Below, in pieces: positions 5,921 to 13,462 of a stretch of 36,673 nucleotides of DNA. The DNA comes from a virus. The stretch covers positions 1 to 36,673 of the IMG/VR virus record IMGVR_UViG_3300017960_000033, one strand, 5' to 3'. How positions within the stretch are numbered: the stretch's first letter is position 1; each line of letters opens with the position of its first letter. Under the pieces are notes generated by a model. The model saw only the letters and a program-made list of their open reading frames with translations. It was not told the DNA's origin and made no database searches. The position numbers and the translations under genes were made by a program.

Positions 5921-5925
5921 GGGAT

Positions 5926-6291
5926 CTACGGAGAGCGGGTCGGGAGCGGCGGGTCGACGAACTCGTAAGCGGTACAAGCGAGCGCCGGCTCGAAGACGAG
6001 CTCGACGAGGACGAGCGCCGGCGAGAGCTCGGTCACGGTCGCGCCGGCGTCGGAGAAGATCGTATCGGGAGAGACGAACGCGGTCCAGACGACCGTCGTC
6101 TCCGCGGTCGCGAGCGTGAAGCGCCAGAATCCCTCCGAGAGAATCGCGACGACGGAAGAGATCTCGACCGGGGAGAGAGCGCTCGGCCCGGAGTCCGAAC
6201 TCGGAGCGGCCGACGAGTGAGCGTCGCCGGCTATGCTGGGGAGCATACCGAGCAGGACCCCGAGCGCGAGCGCGCGCCCTCTCCCCCTCAT
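5926..6291 (-). CDS. Secreted/periplasmic hypothetical protein (122 aa)
   Basis: Residues 1-25 (MRGRGRALALGVLLGMLPSI then AGDAHS) form a signal peptide with a likely cleavage site near AGDA. The mature part is Ser/Ala/Val-rich and beta-like, with one Cys near the end, and no recognised domain. It begins 2 bases after the stop of the 6294 gene and is the last gene of the operon that includes the peptidase and zinc-ribbon genes; a terminator-like element follows. Confidence 0.65.
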   Translation of the reverse strand: MRGRGRALALGVLLGMLPSIAGDAHSSAAPSSDSGPSALSPVEISSVVAILSEGFWRFTLATAETTVVWTAFVSPDTIFSDAGATVTELSPALVLVELVFEPALACTAYEFVDPPLPTRSP

Positions 6292-6293
6292 GG

Positions 6294-6629
6294 TCAGAGA
6301 TCCTCGATCGCTTCGCCGGCCGCGGACGCGAGCGCGTCGGGATCGCAGTCGCAGATCCACGCGACGCGGACCTCGCCGGCTTCGGTCTGAGCGCGCCGCT
6401 TTCTGAGATCGCCGCCGCAGTCGGGACAGACGTAACGCTCGACGGCGATCGTCTCGCCGGCCGCGGCGCCGAGCGCGCCGTCGCCGACGACCGTATTCGG
6501 ACCGAACGCTTCGAGGACCGCGGAGAGCGCGGTACAGAATCCGAGCGTCTGGTCCTTCCCTCTCATCGACGGCTTGACCCTCGCCTCGATCCCGTCGATC
6601 ACTTCCCGGACGGTCTGGACGTCTGACAT
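6294..6629 (-). CDS. Zinc-ribbon hypothetical protein (111 aa)
   Basis: The N-terminal half is helical (SDVQTVREVIDGIEARVKPS). The C-terminal half has CPDCGG (C68, C71) and WICDCD (C93, C95), likely one zinc site. ATG at 6629 is preceded by GGAGGG. Its first 31 bases overlap the end of the upstream gene (6599-6937) in another frame. No family name is assigned; small zinc proteins near phage terminase genes are common but of unclear role. Confidence 0.75.
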   Translation of the reverse strand: MSDVQTVREVIDGIEARVKPSMRGKDQTLGFCTALSAVLEAFGPNTVVGDGALGAAAGETIAVERYVCPDCGGDLRKRRAQTEAGEVRVAWICDCDPDALASAAGEAIEDL

Positions 6630-6937
6630 AGATCCCTCCGTAGATTCGCCGCGATCGTCGCGGCGTCCGTTTCGCGAGAGCGCCATACTAGCAGACGGCG
6701 CGACCCGCATCGTCTACATTTCGACGTGACCGTCCGATAGTCCTCGGGCTCGAACGACCAAGCCGTCCAGCGGTGAATCCCGAGCCGGCAGAGCATCGGC
6801 CGCGGTCGGCCGACGGTCCCCCGGACCTCTTCGAGCTCCCCGAGGATCTGCTCGACCTTCCCGATCCGCGCGACGAAGCGCGCGATCGAGACGCCGATCC
6901 GGACCCTGAGCGAGCCCTCTCCCTCGTCGAGTTTCAT
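6599..6937 (-). CDS. Small zinc-binding phage protein (112 aa)
   Basis: The N-terminal part is an amphipathic helix with coiled-coil character (ARFVARIGKVEQILGELEEV, about 19-38). The C-terminal part carries C50-x4-H55 in CRLGIHRWTAW and C74-x2-C77 in KCRRCGSR, a pattern common in short phage zinc proteins. ATG at 6937 overlaps the stop of the peptidase gene as ATGA, with GGAGG upstream. The 31-base overlap with the next gene is real on both sides: both frames keep the local codon style and have good ribosome sites. Confidence 0.75.
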   Translation of the reverse strand: MKLDEGEGSLRVRIGVSIARFVARIGKVEQILGELEEVRGTVGRPRPMLCRLGIHRWTAWSFEPEDYRTVTSKCRRCGSRRLLVWRSRETDAATIAANLRRDLCQTSRPSGK

Positions 6938-7860
6938 ATGAGCCTCCGTCCGAGCTCCCCGCCGTAGCCGTCGCCGAAGACCTCGTCTCGAATCGCCGGC
7001 GAGACGTAGAGCCAGAGCCAGATCGACTCGGCCTTCCGTCTCATTTCGTCGTAAAGGTCGTCCGGGGACCCCGTTTCGAGCGGCGTCGAGAACGGGAGTC
7101 CGGCCTTTCGATAGACGTAGAGCGAGCTCCACGAGCACATCGGATACCGCTCCATCCGGCAGAGCCAGCGGAACGCGTAGACGTCGCTCCGGGCGCCGGC
7201 CAGATTCCAGATCTTCGTTAGCGCGTAGTCGAGGACGTGAGCCCCGATCTTGAGATAGCCGTACTCCCGCCCGATCAGGCTCCCGACCGCGGAGAGCATC
7301 TTCGCGCGGTGATCCCCGGTCGCGAGCTTGTGACGCGTGATCGCGATCGAGTACTTCCGCGGATCCCCGTAGCTCCCGATCAGCCGGCGATACTGAAAGC
7401 CACCCTTCCCGAGAGCCTCGGCGATCAGATAGTCGACGACCGGCCCGAAGTGAACGAAGCGCCCGTCGTCGAGGATCGACTCGGTCTCGTAGATCGGCCG
7501 GACGACCGTCGCGACGTGATTCACGACGGACGGCCGCTTGTCTCGTCGAGTGTGAGTCGCGACCCGGATCAGGAACGCGACCGCCCACTCCGAGACCGGC
7601 CCGTAGATCTCCCGCCGGACGAGGACCTGATCGCCGGCGAAGAGCGTCGGGAGATCCTCGATCGAGACCCCGTCCGGATACTGGATCGGATCGGCGTAGA
7701 CGGTCGAGACCGCGGTCGTCGTCACGGTCGACGGATCAGCGCCGACGCCGGCGCGACGCGTGATCGACCAGTACGGCGGCGCGCTCGCGACGGTCTGAGA
7801 GCTCGGAGCGAAGAGCTCCGGGACGAGTCTCGGGTCGATCTCCCTTCGATCAGCGGTCAT
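6934..7860 (-). CDS. Permuted papain-like (YiiX/YaeF-type NlpC/P60) cysteine peptidase
   Basis: A 308-residue protein. About 74-120 contain FAGDQVLVRREIYGPVSEW and a helix leading to VNHVATVV with H115; ETES (E126) follows. Much further on, YPMCSWSSLYVYRKAG supplies C242. The order GD...H...E...C is that of circularly permuted NlpC/P60 proteins, which cut peptide, amide or ester bonds and are often envelope-associated. There is no signal peptide. ATG at 7860 follows GGGAGG. It is the first gene after the terminase unit and is coupled to a zinc-ribbon gene. Candidate roles are cell-wall cleavage at entry or an intracellular hydrolase; the sequence does not decide. Confidence 0.7.
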   Translation of the reverse strand: MTADRREIDPRLVPELFAPSSQTVASAPPYWSITRRAGVGADPSTVTTTAVSTVYADPIQYPDGVSIEDLPTLFAGDQVLVRREIYGPVSEWAVAFLIRVATHTRRDKRPSVVNHVATVVRPIYETESILDDGRFVHFGPVVDYLIAEALGKGGFQYRRLIGSYGDPRKYSIAITRHKLATGDHRAKMLSAVGSLIGREYGYLKIGAHVLDYALTKIWNLAGARSDVYAFRWLCRMERYPMCSWSSLYVYRKAGLPFSTPLETGSPDDLYDEMRRKAESIWLWLYVSPAIRDEVFGDGYGGELGRRLI

Positions 7861-7958
7861 ATCGTCCTCCCTGAGCGACGATCCGGAGCCCGGATCCGGA
7901 CGGCCTCGACCCCGACGCCGGCGCCGGCCGGCCGAATCGAGCGGATCGGCCGAGATCC

Positions 7959-7991
7959 GAGCTCCATATTCGCCCTCTGAGCGACGATCTC
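7959..7991 (-). repeat. 33-bp intergenic core repeat, copy D
   Basis: Core repeat between the terminase stop and the peptidase gene, about 100 bases before the peptidase ATG. It differs from the others by TATT-C in the centre and CTCTGAG for CTCAGAG. Confidence 0.75.
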
Positions 7992-8022
7992 CCCCGGGTC
8001 CGACCTCTGAGTCGGGGAGATC
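7986..8022 (-). terminator. Inverted repeat abutting the terminase stop codon
   Basis: GATCTCCCC (7986-7994) pairs with GGGGAGATC (8014-8022). An alternative inner stem is CCGAC/GTCGG around CTCTGA. It ends on the first base of the terminase stop triplet. There is no T-tract. It overlaps the core repeat D by six bases. Confidence 0.45.
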
Positions 8023-9914
8023 TAGCGCTTCTTGTAGCCTTCGATATACGACGACCTCTTCCTCGGGACCTTCGGCGCCGTCCGCTTCCGGGTCGCCGGC
8101 GCCGCGGTCTGGTCGAGCGGCCGCGCGAGAGCCTCGGCGCGCTCCGGAAGCGAGCGGATAAACGACGGTCCGAGAATGTAGAGCGCCGCGAGCGCGTAGA
8201 CTTCGAGGTCGAGCGCCTCGTTCCTCGGCCGGACCTTGATCCACTCCCGGACGCTCCCGCGGCCCTTTTTCCATTTCCGGACGGCTTTCTCGGCCGTTAG
8301 CTGGTCGAAGTATTCCTCGTCGATCACGTCCGCGATCGGGAAGTGACAGTAGCCCGGACCCGGGCTTTTGATCTTGAGACGCGCGTAGACGGTCCCCTTC
8401 CCGGTATCGACGCAGAGCGTAAAGAGCTTGATTCGATACTGATTCTTGACCGTCGGCCGCGGGACCAGCGGCTCCCCTTGCTTCGACCCGCCGCGGATCG
8501 CGAAGACCCGCCGCTTCCGACGCGCGGCGCAATATCTGTACACTTGCTCCGTATGGTGGCCGCCGGAGTCGACCGCGACGCAAGAGATCCCGATCGTCCG
8601 GCCGGACGCGTGAGTATACTTCCGCTTCAAGACGAGGTCGAGCTCCTGCCAGACCGTAGCCGTCGCCGGATCCCCGCGGATCACGAGGTAGTCGACGAGC
8701 CAAGATTCCTCGGCGGCGCCGTAGCCCTTGACGAGAACTTCGAGCCGGTCGTCCTGAGTGTCGACGGACGCGACGAGCGCGCCGACGCCGGTCGGGACCT
8801 CGGCCTCGTACGGCTCCGTCCGCGCGGCGAGCGTCTCGGGCTCGATCGAGTCTCCCCGCTCTTCCCACGTCTGGCCGAGTACCGTATTGAGAAACGTCTT
8901 GAGCTTCGACGGATCCGCGAGCGCTTTCAGCCATTCCTCGACGGCGTCGACCCACGAGTACCAGCCATAAGGCGAGTACAGGCTCGACAGATGATAGCCG
9001 ACCCGACCCACGACCTCGGGCTTCGTCGCGCGCCACTCGCCGGCCGGGAGCATTTCGACCTTGTACCGCTCTTCGATCAGAGTCCCGCAAGCGACGCAGG
9101 CGAGCGCGACCGTCTCCGGCTTGAGCTTGTGGTCCTCGGTCTCATAGCGGATATTCTCCCAGCGGATATAGTCCATATGGCCGCAGAACGGACAAGGGAC
9201 GTAGTAGTAGCGTTGATCGGTGTTCTCGAACTCGGCCTCGATCTTCGAGATCCCCTTGATCGTCGGGGTCCCGACGAGGAACTCTTTCCGGCGCGAGTGA
9301 GTCGGGCCGGCCATCCGTTTCTCCGCGAGCGTGAGAGCGTCGCCCTGATCCTTGACGTCGCCCGGATACTCGTCGATCTCGTCGCCGAAGAGGTAGCGGA
9401 TCGGCATCGACTTTAGACCCGTCGGCGAGTTAGACCCGACGAGGAAGAGCATCCCGCCCGGGAACTCTTTCAGGAGTAGAGTATTCCCGCCCTCTCGGGA
9501 GCGCGCCGGCTTGACGAGCTTCGCGAGCGACGGCGTCGCCTCGAACATAGGATCAAGGCGCTGACGGGAGAACCTCCGAGCCTCGTCGACGGTCGGACGA
9601 AGGACGAGGATCCCGCCGGGAGAGAGCTCGATCAGATAGCCGAGCCAGTTATTCCCCGCTTCGGTCCCGCCGATCTGCGATCCCTTGATGAAGACTACGA
9701 CGTGAGTCGGGACCCGCGGCGAGAGCATATCCATAATCTCGCGGAGATACGGCGTCCGGTCCGTATCCCATTTCTCGGGACTCCGGCCGGCCTTCGTCCC
9801 GATATAGCGCGACGCGTCGGCCCACTCCGAGACCGTGATCCGCGGCTCCGGGAGCCAGCCGGCGCGATAGTTAGGATCGTGAACCTCGGCGCCCGTTTGA
9901 CTAGGACTTATCAG
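8022..9914 (-). CDS. terL: Terminase large subunit (GpA family)
   Basis: The packaging motor and nuclease: it translocates DNA into the prohead through the portal and cuts genome ends. Walker A-like KGSQIGGTEAGNNW is at about 77-90, Walker B FGDEIDE at about 177-183, and a zinc knuckle CPFC...CVAC at 241-276 is typical of GpA proteins; the nuclease half follows with conserved VDTQDDRLEVLVKGYG. The first ATG (9734) cannot be the start, because family-like sequence continues upstream (TVSEWADASRYIGTKAGRSP, then TDRTPYLREI). No ATG, GTG or TTG lies in that stretch; the best start is CTG at 9912-9914, seven bases after AAGGAG, overlapping the small-subunit gene. Length with that start is 630 residues. 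Confidence 0.9.
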   Translation of the reverse strand: MISPSQTGAEVHDPNYRAGWLPEPRITVSEWADASRYIGTKAGRSPEKWDTDRTPYLREIMDMLSPRVPTHVVVFIKGSQIGGTEAGNNWLGYLIELSPGGILVLRPTVDEARRFSRQRLDPMFEATPSLAKLVKPARSREGGNTLLLKEFPGGMLFLVGSNSPTGLKSMPIRYLFGDEIDEYPGDVKDQGDALTLAEKRMAGPTHSRRKEFLVGTPTIKGISKIEAEFENTDQRYYYVPCPFCGHMDYIRWENIRYETEDHKLKPETVALACVACGTLIEERYKVEMLPAGEWRATKPEVVGRVGYHLSSLYSPYGWYSWVDAVEEWLKALADPSKLKTFLNTVLGQTWEERGDSIEPETLAARTEPYEAEVPTGVGALVASVDTQDDRLEVLVKGYGAAEESWLVDYLVIRGDPATATVWQELDLVLKRKYTHASGRTIGISCVAVDSGGHHTEQVYRYCAARRKRRVFAIRGGSKQGEPLVPRPTVKNQYRIKLFTLCVDTGKGTVYARLKIKSPGPGYCHFPIADVIDEEYFDQLTAEKAVRKWKKGRGSVREWIKVRPRNEALDLEVYALAALYILGPSFIRSLPERAEALARPLDQTAAPATRKRTAPKVPRKRSSYIEGYKKR

Positions 9915-10443
9915 AGGATAGCTCCTTGCAGACGTTCTCGATCTCGTCCGCGAGTAGAGCCGTGATCTCTTCGACCGTCCCCGCGGCGTGAACCGCCGGC
10001 GCGATCCGGCCCGGGAGCGCGATCAGGACGTCCCGCGCGTGACGCGCGGCATTGAACGCGGCGCGCGCGACCTCGTCCGCGCGGACGAGCTCCCCGAGCC
10101 GCTCTTGAAGGTCGAGCTCCGCGATCTTCGCGCGCGCTTTCTCCCGTCGAGCCCGAGCCTCGGAGAACTCCGAGCGCGCGGATCCCCCGGAGCCGTTCCC
10201 GCCGTCGCCGTTTCCGGGCTTCGGGAGCCGCTCGGCCTTTCGTAGCGCCTCGATCTCGTCGTCGACCGAGAGCGATCCCTCGCTCCAAAGGTAGTCGGCG
10301 AGCGACGGGTCGATCTTCCCGTTGACGACGGCCTCGGCGATCCGGCCGTCGGCGATCGCTTTCTGGACCGCCGTATGAGTCGCGCCGCGGAGTCCGAGCT
10401 CTTTCCGGTGACGAGCGTACGCGCGTTGAGAGAGTAGAGCCAT
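9901..10443 (-). CDS. terS: Terminase small subunit (Nu1-like)
   Basis: The 180-residue length matches lambda Nu1. Residues 1-45 (LSQRAYARHRKELGLRGATH, then AVQKAIADGRI) form a helix-turn-helix of the Nu1/packaging type that would recognise the packaging site. A Gly/Asn-rich linker (about 76-86) leads to a long alpha-helical assembly region (EARARREKARAKIAELDLQE) and a C-terminus for contact with the large subunit. It directly precedes and overlaps terL, the usual order. Identification rests on position, length and HTH. Confidence 0.8.
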   Translation of the reverse strand: MALLSQRAYARHRKELGLRGATHTAVQKAIADGRIAEAVVNGKIDPSLADYLWSEGSLSVDDEIEALRKAERLPKPGNGDGGNGSGGSARSEFSEARARREKARAKIAELDLQERLGELVRADEVARAAFNAARHARDVLIALPGRIAPAVHAAGTVEEITALLADEIENVCKELSSDKS

Positions 10444-10445
10444 TC

Positions 10446-10706
10446 CTAGAGCCTGACCTCCGGATCCATTCCGGCTATGAGCTTCGCGCCGGCGGCCGTC
10501 GGAGCGATCCCGCCCCGCCCGTCAACCCGGACGAGCCCCTCCCGGACCAGCGCCGAGACGACTCCCCCGAGACTCCGGATCATCGTGAAATGCAACCCCT
10601 CGCGGACGGCCGCGAACGGGATCATCCTCTCCGGCCGGCTCGGATCGTAGAGCTCGCTCTCCGAGATCGCGACGAGGACGTCGACGCCATGCTCCGAGAG
10701 ACTCAT
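10446..10706 (-). CDS. Small winged-helix-like protein (86 aa)
   Basis: The centre and C-terminus (FAAVREGLHFTMIRSLGGVV, then SALVREGLVRVDGRG) have the helix-helix-wing pattern of small winged-helix domains: VREGL/VREGLVRV repeats and a beta wing ending IAPTAAG. The ATG overlaps the stop of the 10703 gene (ATGA), and the stop is 2 bases before terS. It may help regulation or packaging-site recognition; no family is known to me. Confidence 0.7.
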   Translation of the reverse strand: MSLSEHGVDVLVAISESELYDPSRPERMIPFAAVREGLHFTMIRSLGGVVSALVREGLVRVDGRGGIAPTAAGAKLIAGMDPEVRL

Positions 10707-11044
10707 CGCGCCCCCCGCTTGAACCTGATCTCGGCCGACGTCCGGACGATCTCCCCGGGGACGTAGTCGCCCGGGATCTCGTCGACGAGCGCGATCCGGC
10801 CGTCGACGACGGCGTAGACGTAGCGGATCGCGTTCGGCGAGAGCGGCCGGTCCATCTTCCGGATCTCGACGACGTCGATCCAGAGCTCCCCGTCGTTCGT
10901 GATCGTCTGAGCGAAGAGCTCGCGCTCGACGAGCTCGCGAGCGCTCGCGGCCGCGGACCCGTCCGTCACGATCCACTCAAACGCGAGGACCGCGGCGACG
11001 ATCGCGGCGATCACGAGCGCGGCCGTCCTGATTTCGCCTTTCAT
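10703..11044 (-). CDS. Membrane-anchored or secreted hypothetical protein (113 aa)
   Basis: Residues 7-25 (TAALVIAAIVAAVLAFEWI) form one hydrophobic segment, either an anchor or an uncleaved signal. The remainder is beta-rich, with WIDVVEIRKMDRPLS and AVVDGRIALVDEIPGDYVPG. It is the first gene of the terminase unit, starting 20 bases after core repeat E, with GGGGGG as ribosome site. An unrelated envelope function sitting at the head of the packaging genes is odd. Confidence 0.7.
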   Translation of the reverse strand: MKGEIRTAALVIAAIVAAVLAFEWIVTDGSAAASARELVERELFAQTITNDGELWIDVVEIRKMDRPLSPNAIRYVYAVVDGRIALVDEIPGDYVPGEIVRTSAEIRFKRGAR

Positions 11045-11063
11045 AGCTTCCCCCCTCAGAATC

Positions 11064-11096
11064 GAGCTCCATATGAGCCCTCAGAGCGACGATCTC
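11064..11096 (-). repeat. 33-bp intergenic core repeat, copy E
   Basis: The core lies only 20 bases before the 11044 start codon, so if it is a promoter the leader would be very short. Its right flank (CCCCGGCTCCGACCCCTGAG) is like that of copies B and D rather than A, C and F. Confidence 0.8.
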
Positions 11097-11400
11097 CCCC
11101 GGCTCCGACCCCTGAGTCCCCCGGATCGAGAGCGTTTCGTGGCGCCCGAGGACGGCCCTCAGACGCGCGATCCGGGCGCCGGCGGCCCCGGGATTCGGCA
11201 ACCCGAACGGCAACCCGGTTGCCGGCCCAGCGACCTCTCGAATACCGGGGTCGCCGGTAAACCCGTTAGCTTCCCGAGAAAGGACCCGCTCTAACCCCCG
11301 TAGACGGCCTCCCCGGGCCGATTTGAGCGAGGTCCCGAATCGGATCCCCTCCGTATACGGCGTCGAGAGCGGCTCTACGTCCCGATCTCGACGGCCGCGA
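11097..11400 (-). promoter_or_regulatory. Non-coding region with inverted repeats (possible packaging site or operator)
   Basis: No convincing gene is present; open frames here are Arg/Gly-rich with no ribosome site. It holds two direct copies of CGGCAACCCG (11196-11205 and 11208-11217), the second forming a near-perfect palindrome GGCAACC-C-GGTTGCC (11209-11223). There is also an inverted repeat TACCGG-N5-CCGGTA (11243-11259) and the palindrome CCGTATACGG (11351-11360). It lies upstream of the terminase unit, where cos or pac sites often occur; an operator for a repressor is the alternative. Confidence 0.45.
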
Positions 11401-11586
11401 TCAGTAGCCGCTATGCTCCCGCGCGGCGCGCGCGAGGACGAGCTCGTCCCTCAGTCGATCGACCTCGCGGCGCGCGGCGAGGTACTCTTCGAGTAACTCG
11501 CCGGCAACCTCCACGAGCTCGCGGTCTCGACGCGAGCGGCGCTTCGAGAGCGCGATCTTGATCTTCGCGATCCGTTCCTCGGTCAC
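11401..11586 (-). CDS. Small coiled-coil protein (61 aa)
   Basis: It starts at GTG (11586), overlapping the stop of the 11583 gene as GTGA, with GAGGGGGGATC upstream. The whole protein is helical and highly charged, with leucines at heptad spacing (REVDRLRDELVLARAARE), so a coiled coil is likely. It is the last gene of the operon that begins near 14916. Function unknown. Confidence 0.65.
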   Translation of the reverse strand: MTEERIAKIKIALSKRRSRRDRELVEVAGELLEEYLAARREVDRLRDELVLARAAREHSGY

Positions 11587-11720
11587 GATCCCCCCTCTCC
11601 CCCGTCCCCGTCGAGATCCCCCTCCCCCTCTTCGTCCGTCTTCCCCCAGCCGCAGATCACGGTCAGGATCTCGATCCCGAACGCGAGAACGATCGCGATC
11701 GCGATCAGTCGATAGATCAT
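11583..11720 (-). CDS. Single-pass membrane mini-protein (45 aa)
   Basis: Residues 5-23 (LIAIAIVLAFGIEILTVIC) form a membrane segment. A short GWGKTDEEGEG region and a Gly/Asp-rich acidic tail follow. The ATG at 11720 overlaps the previous stop as ATGA, its own stop overlaps the next GTG as GTGA, and GAGGGGAGC lies upstream, so it is embedded in a coupled chain and very probably translated. A phage membrane accessory; no family recognised. Confidence 0.7.
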   Translation of the reverse strand: MIYRLIAIAIVLAFGIEILTVICGWGKTDEEGEGDLDGDGGEGGS

Positions 11721-12226
11721 TCTTTGCTCCCCTCTCCCCCGGTCCCCCCTCCCCCCTCGGCCTCTTCGTCTCCGAGCCAGAACGCAATCGGTGCGAGCCG
11801 TAGCCGGCCCTCGATCCGCGTCAATCTCTGGTCGATCTGGTCGAGGATCCCCGTCGTCGCTCCCTTCCCGAAGACGATATAGCCGCCGTCCTCGATATCG
11901 TCGAGAGCGTTCACTCCGAAGAGCGCCGTCAGGATCAGCGCCAGAGCCTCACGGTCTGAGAGATCTTCCTCCGGCGTTTCGGGCGCCGTGAAGACAATCC
12001 GACGCGTCTCGTCGTCCTCGAAACCGTCGTCGACCTTCGGACACCAGTCCGGCCGCGCGATCGCGCGGTCGAAGATCTCCCGGCCGGCCGTCGCCGTTTC
12101 TCCGAGTCCGTAATGACACGCGAGACGAAAGAGCTCCCCCGCCGTCGTGCTCTCGATGCTCGATCGGGAGAATGGACAGATCACACACTCCCCCGGGAAG
12201 TCCTCGGCCCTCGGCTCTCGACTCAT
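11717..12226 (-). CDS. Hypothetical Cys-containing protein (169 aa)
   Basis: Cysteines at 14, 17, 37 and 62 (ECVICPFSRS, LACHYG, DWCPK) could bind a metal. Beyond that the protein is acidic with a helical stretch DREALALILTALFGVNALDD and a C-terminal Gly/Glu-rich tail. ATG at 12226 has AAAGGGGAGCGGGG upstream and overlaps the MazG-like gene (ATGA). No known domain is visible, and the metal site is an inference from spacing. Confidence 0.7.
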   Translation of the reverse strand: MSREPRAEDFPGECVICPFSRSSIESTTAGELFRLACHYGLGETATAGREIFDRAIARPDWCPKVDDGFEDDETRRIVFTAPETPEEDLSDREALALILTALFGVNALDDIEDGGYIVFGKGATTGILDQIDQRLTRIEGRLRLAPIAFWLGDEEAEGGGGTGGEGSKE

Positions 12227-12522
12227 TCCCCGCTCCCCTTTCTCTCGAACGCCGGCCCCGCGACGACGTCCGCGAGGACGGCGATCTGTAAACATACGGC
12301 CCCGAGGTCGAGCGCTTCCTCGCGGATCTGGACGACGCTCCCGAGCTCCCCGCCCTTAGCTTCGAGCAGAGCGCGCGCGAGCTCTCCGAGCTCTTCCCCG
12401 GCGACGATGAAGAGCGTATCGCTCGTCTGTAGCCCCCATTTGTCGAGATTCCTCGCGGCCCTCGACTTGAGCTCGTCCCCTCGATCTCTCAGAGATCGGA
12501 TCGTCCCCTGTGTAGGATTCAT
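12223..12522 (-). CDS. MazG-like protein
   Basis: This 99-residue protein has the MazG signature: GEELGELARALLEAKGG supplies E43, E44 and E47, and REEALDLGAVCLQI supplies E69 and D72, i.e. EExxE...ExxD of the all-alpha NTP pyrophosphohydrolase fold. Such proteins hydrolyse dNTPs or alarmone-like nucleotides; phage versions are thought to alter the host nucleotide pool or (p)ppGpp response. The length fits the minimal single-domain type. It is coupled by ATGA to both neighbours, within a chain of small genes of unknown role. Confidence 0.75.
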   Translation of the reverse strand: MNPTQGTIRSLRDRGDELKSRAARNLDKWGLQTSDTLFIVAGEELGELARALLEAKGGELGSVVQIREEALDLGAVCLQIAVLADVVAGPAFERKGSGE

Positions 12523-12959
12523 CCCTCGCCCCCTCCGATCTGACGCCGGATCCGACGCGCGATCCGGGCGCCCTTCCTGACGTAGTCCTCCATAGCCGCG
12601 AAACCCCCGTCGACCAGATGAGCCGCGATCCTGAGCGAGATCCCCCGCCGCCGTCGCCGCTCCCGCCGGATCAGGAAGCCGCCGCCGGCCCGGAGCCCGT
12701 CCCTTATCATAGCCTCCGGATACGGCTCGAATCCGACGAACTCGACCGCGAGCTCCGGGACGAGTAGCCGGACGAAGTCGGAGATCTCCCGGGTGCATAG
12801 CCGGCCGGCCATTTCTGCGAGCTCGGGAGAGACCCCGAGCGCGGCGAGGTCCTCGTCTCTGACGTCGAGGATCTCGACCTCTCCGAAGCGGATCCTCCGG
12901 TAGCGCTCTATGATCAGGCTCGCGATCCACTCGACCGCGGCCTCGGGAGTCGAGATCAT
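12519..12959 (-). CDS. Hypothetical protein (146 aa)
   Basis: Mostly helical: STPEAAVEWIASLIIERYRR at the N-terminus, then DLAALGVSPELAEMAGRLC, and a strongly basic C-terminal half (RRERRRRRG; later ARIARRIRRQIG) that could bind nucleic acid. The start and stop overlap neighbours as ATGA, which fixes both ends. No family recognised. Confidence 0.65.
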   Translation of the reverse strand: MISTPEAAVEWIASLIIERYRRIRFGEVEILDVRDEDLAALGVSPELAEMAGRLCTREISDFVRLLVPELAVEFVGFEPYPEAMIRDGLRAGGGFLIRRERRRRRGISLRIAAHLVDGGFAAMEDYVRKGARIARRIRRQIGGGEG

Positions 12960-13462
12960 CGTCGGCCCCCTCTCAGCGGGAGCGCCTTCGACGGGAAGAG
13001 CTCGCCGAGCCTGACGGCGGCCTGATACATACGATCCCCGATCAGCGCGAGCTCGCGCTCGCCGATCGAGCCCCTTTCGAGCGCCCTCGTCGCGCGATCT
13101 TCCTCGCGCTCGAAGACGGACCAGTAACCCGTCGAATGACCTCCGATCTCGGTCCACTCTCGGAGCGTGATCCCGAGGATGATCCGCGTCCAGCGGACCG
13201 CGCGGCCGGCGCGCCCGGGGACGAGCTCTCCGTCGAGTAGCTCTTCCCGGACGACCCTCAGATCCGGCCCCTTATTGAGCGCCGTCCTCAGAGCGTCCCG
13301 AAGGTCGTCGATCGACCGGAGCGGATCCGGGGTCCCGAGCACGGTCGCGGCGAGCTCCCGGCCGGCCCCGCGATCGGTATTGATCTTGAGTAGCTCGCCG
13401 ACGTCGTCGAGCGTGAGCCCCGCGAGCCGGCGCCTGATCGTGAAGCGCTCTCCGTCTCTCAT
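12956..13462 (-). CDS. HTH-containing hypothetical protein (168 aa)
   Basis: The C-terminal half (about 95-160) reads like an XRE-type helix-turn-helix: TRIILGITLREWTEIGGHST followed by GYWSVFEREEDRA, the usual pattern ending in a W-x-x-[FW]-E helix. The N-terminal half has another helical unit (TLDDVGELLKINTDRGAGRE). The start at 13462 is chosen over 13486 because it forms ATGA with the upstream stop and has AGAGGG before it. Probably a regulator or DNA-binding accessory protein. Confidence 0.65.
   Translation of the reverse strand: MRDGERFTIRRRLAGLTLDDVGELLKINTDRGAGRELAATVLGTPDPLRSIDDLRDALRTALNKGPDLRVVREELLDGELVPGRAGRAVRWTRIILGITLREWTEIGGHSTGYWSVFEREEDRATRALERGSIGERELALIGDRMYQAAVRLGELFPSKALPLRGGRR

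Noticed and set aside
10977-11213. A minus-strand gene in the 11.1-kb non-coding region
   Set aside because: It would overlap the 11044 start and core repeat E, has no ribosome site, and its protein is low-complexity Arg/Gly-rich.
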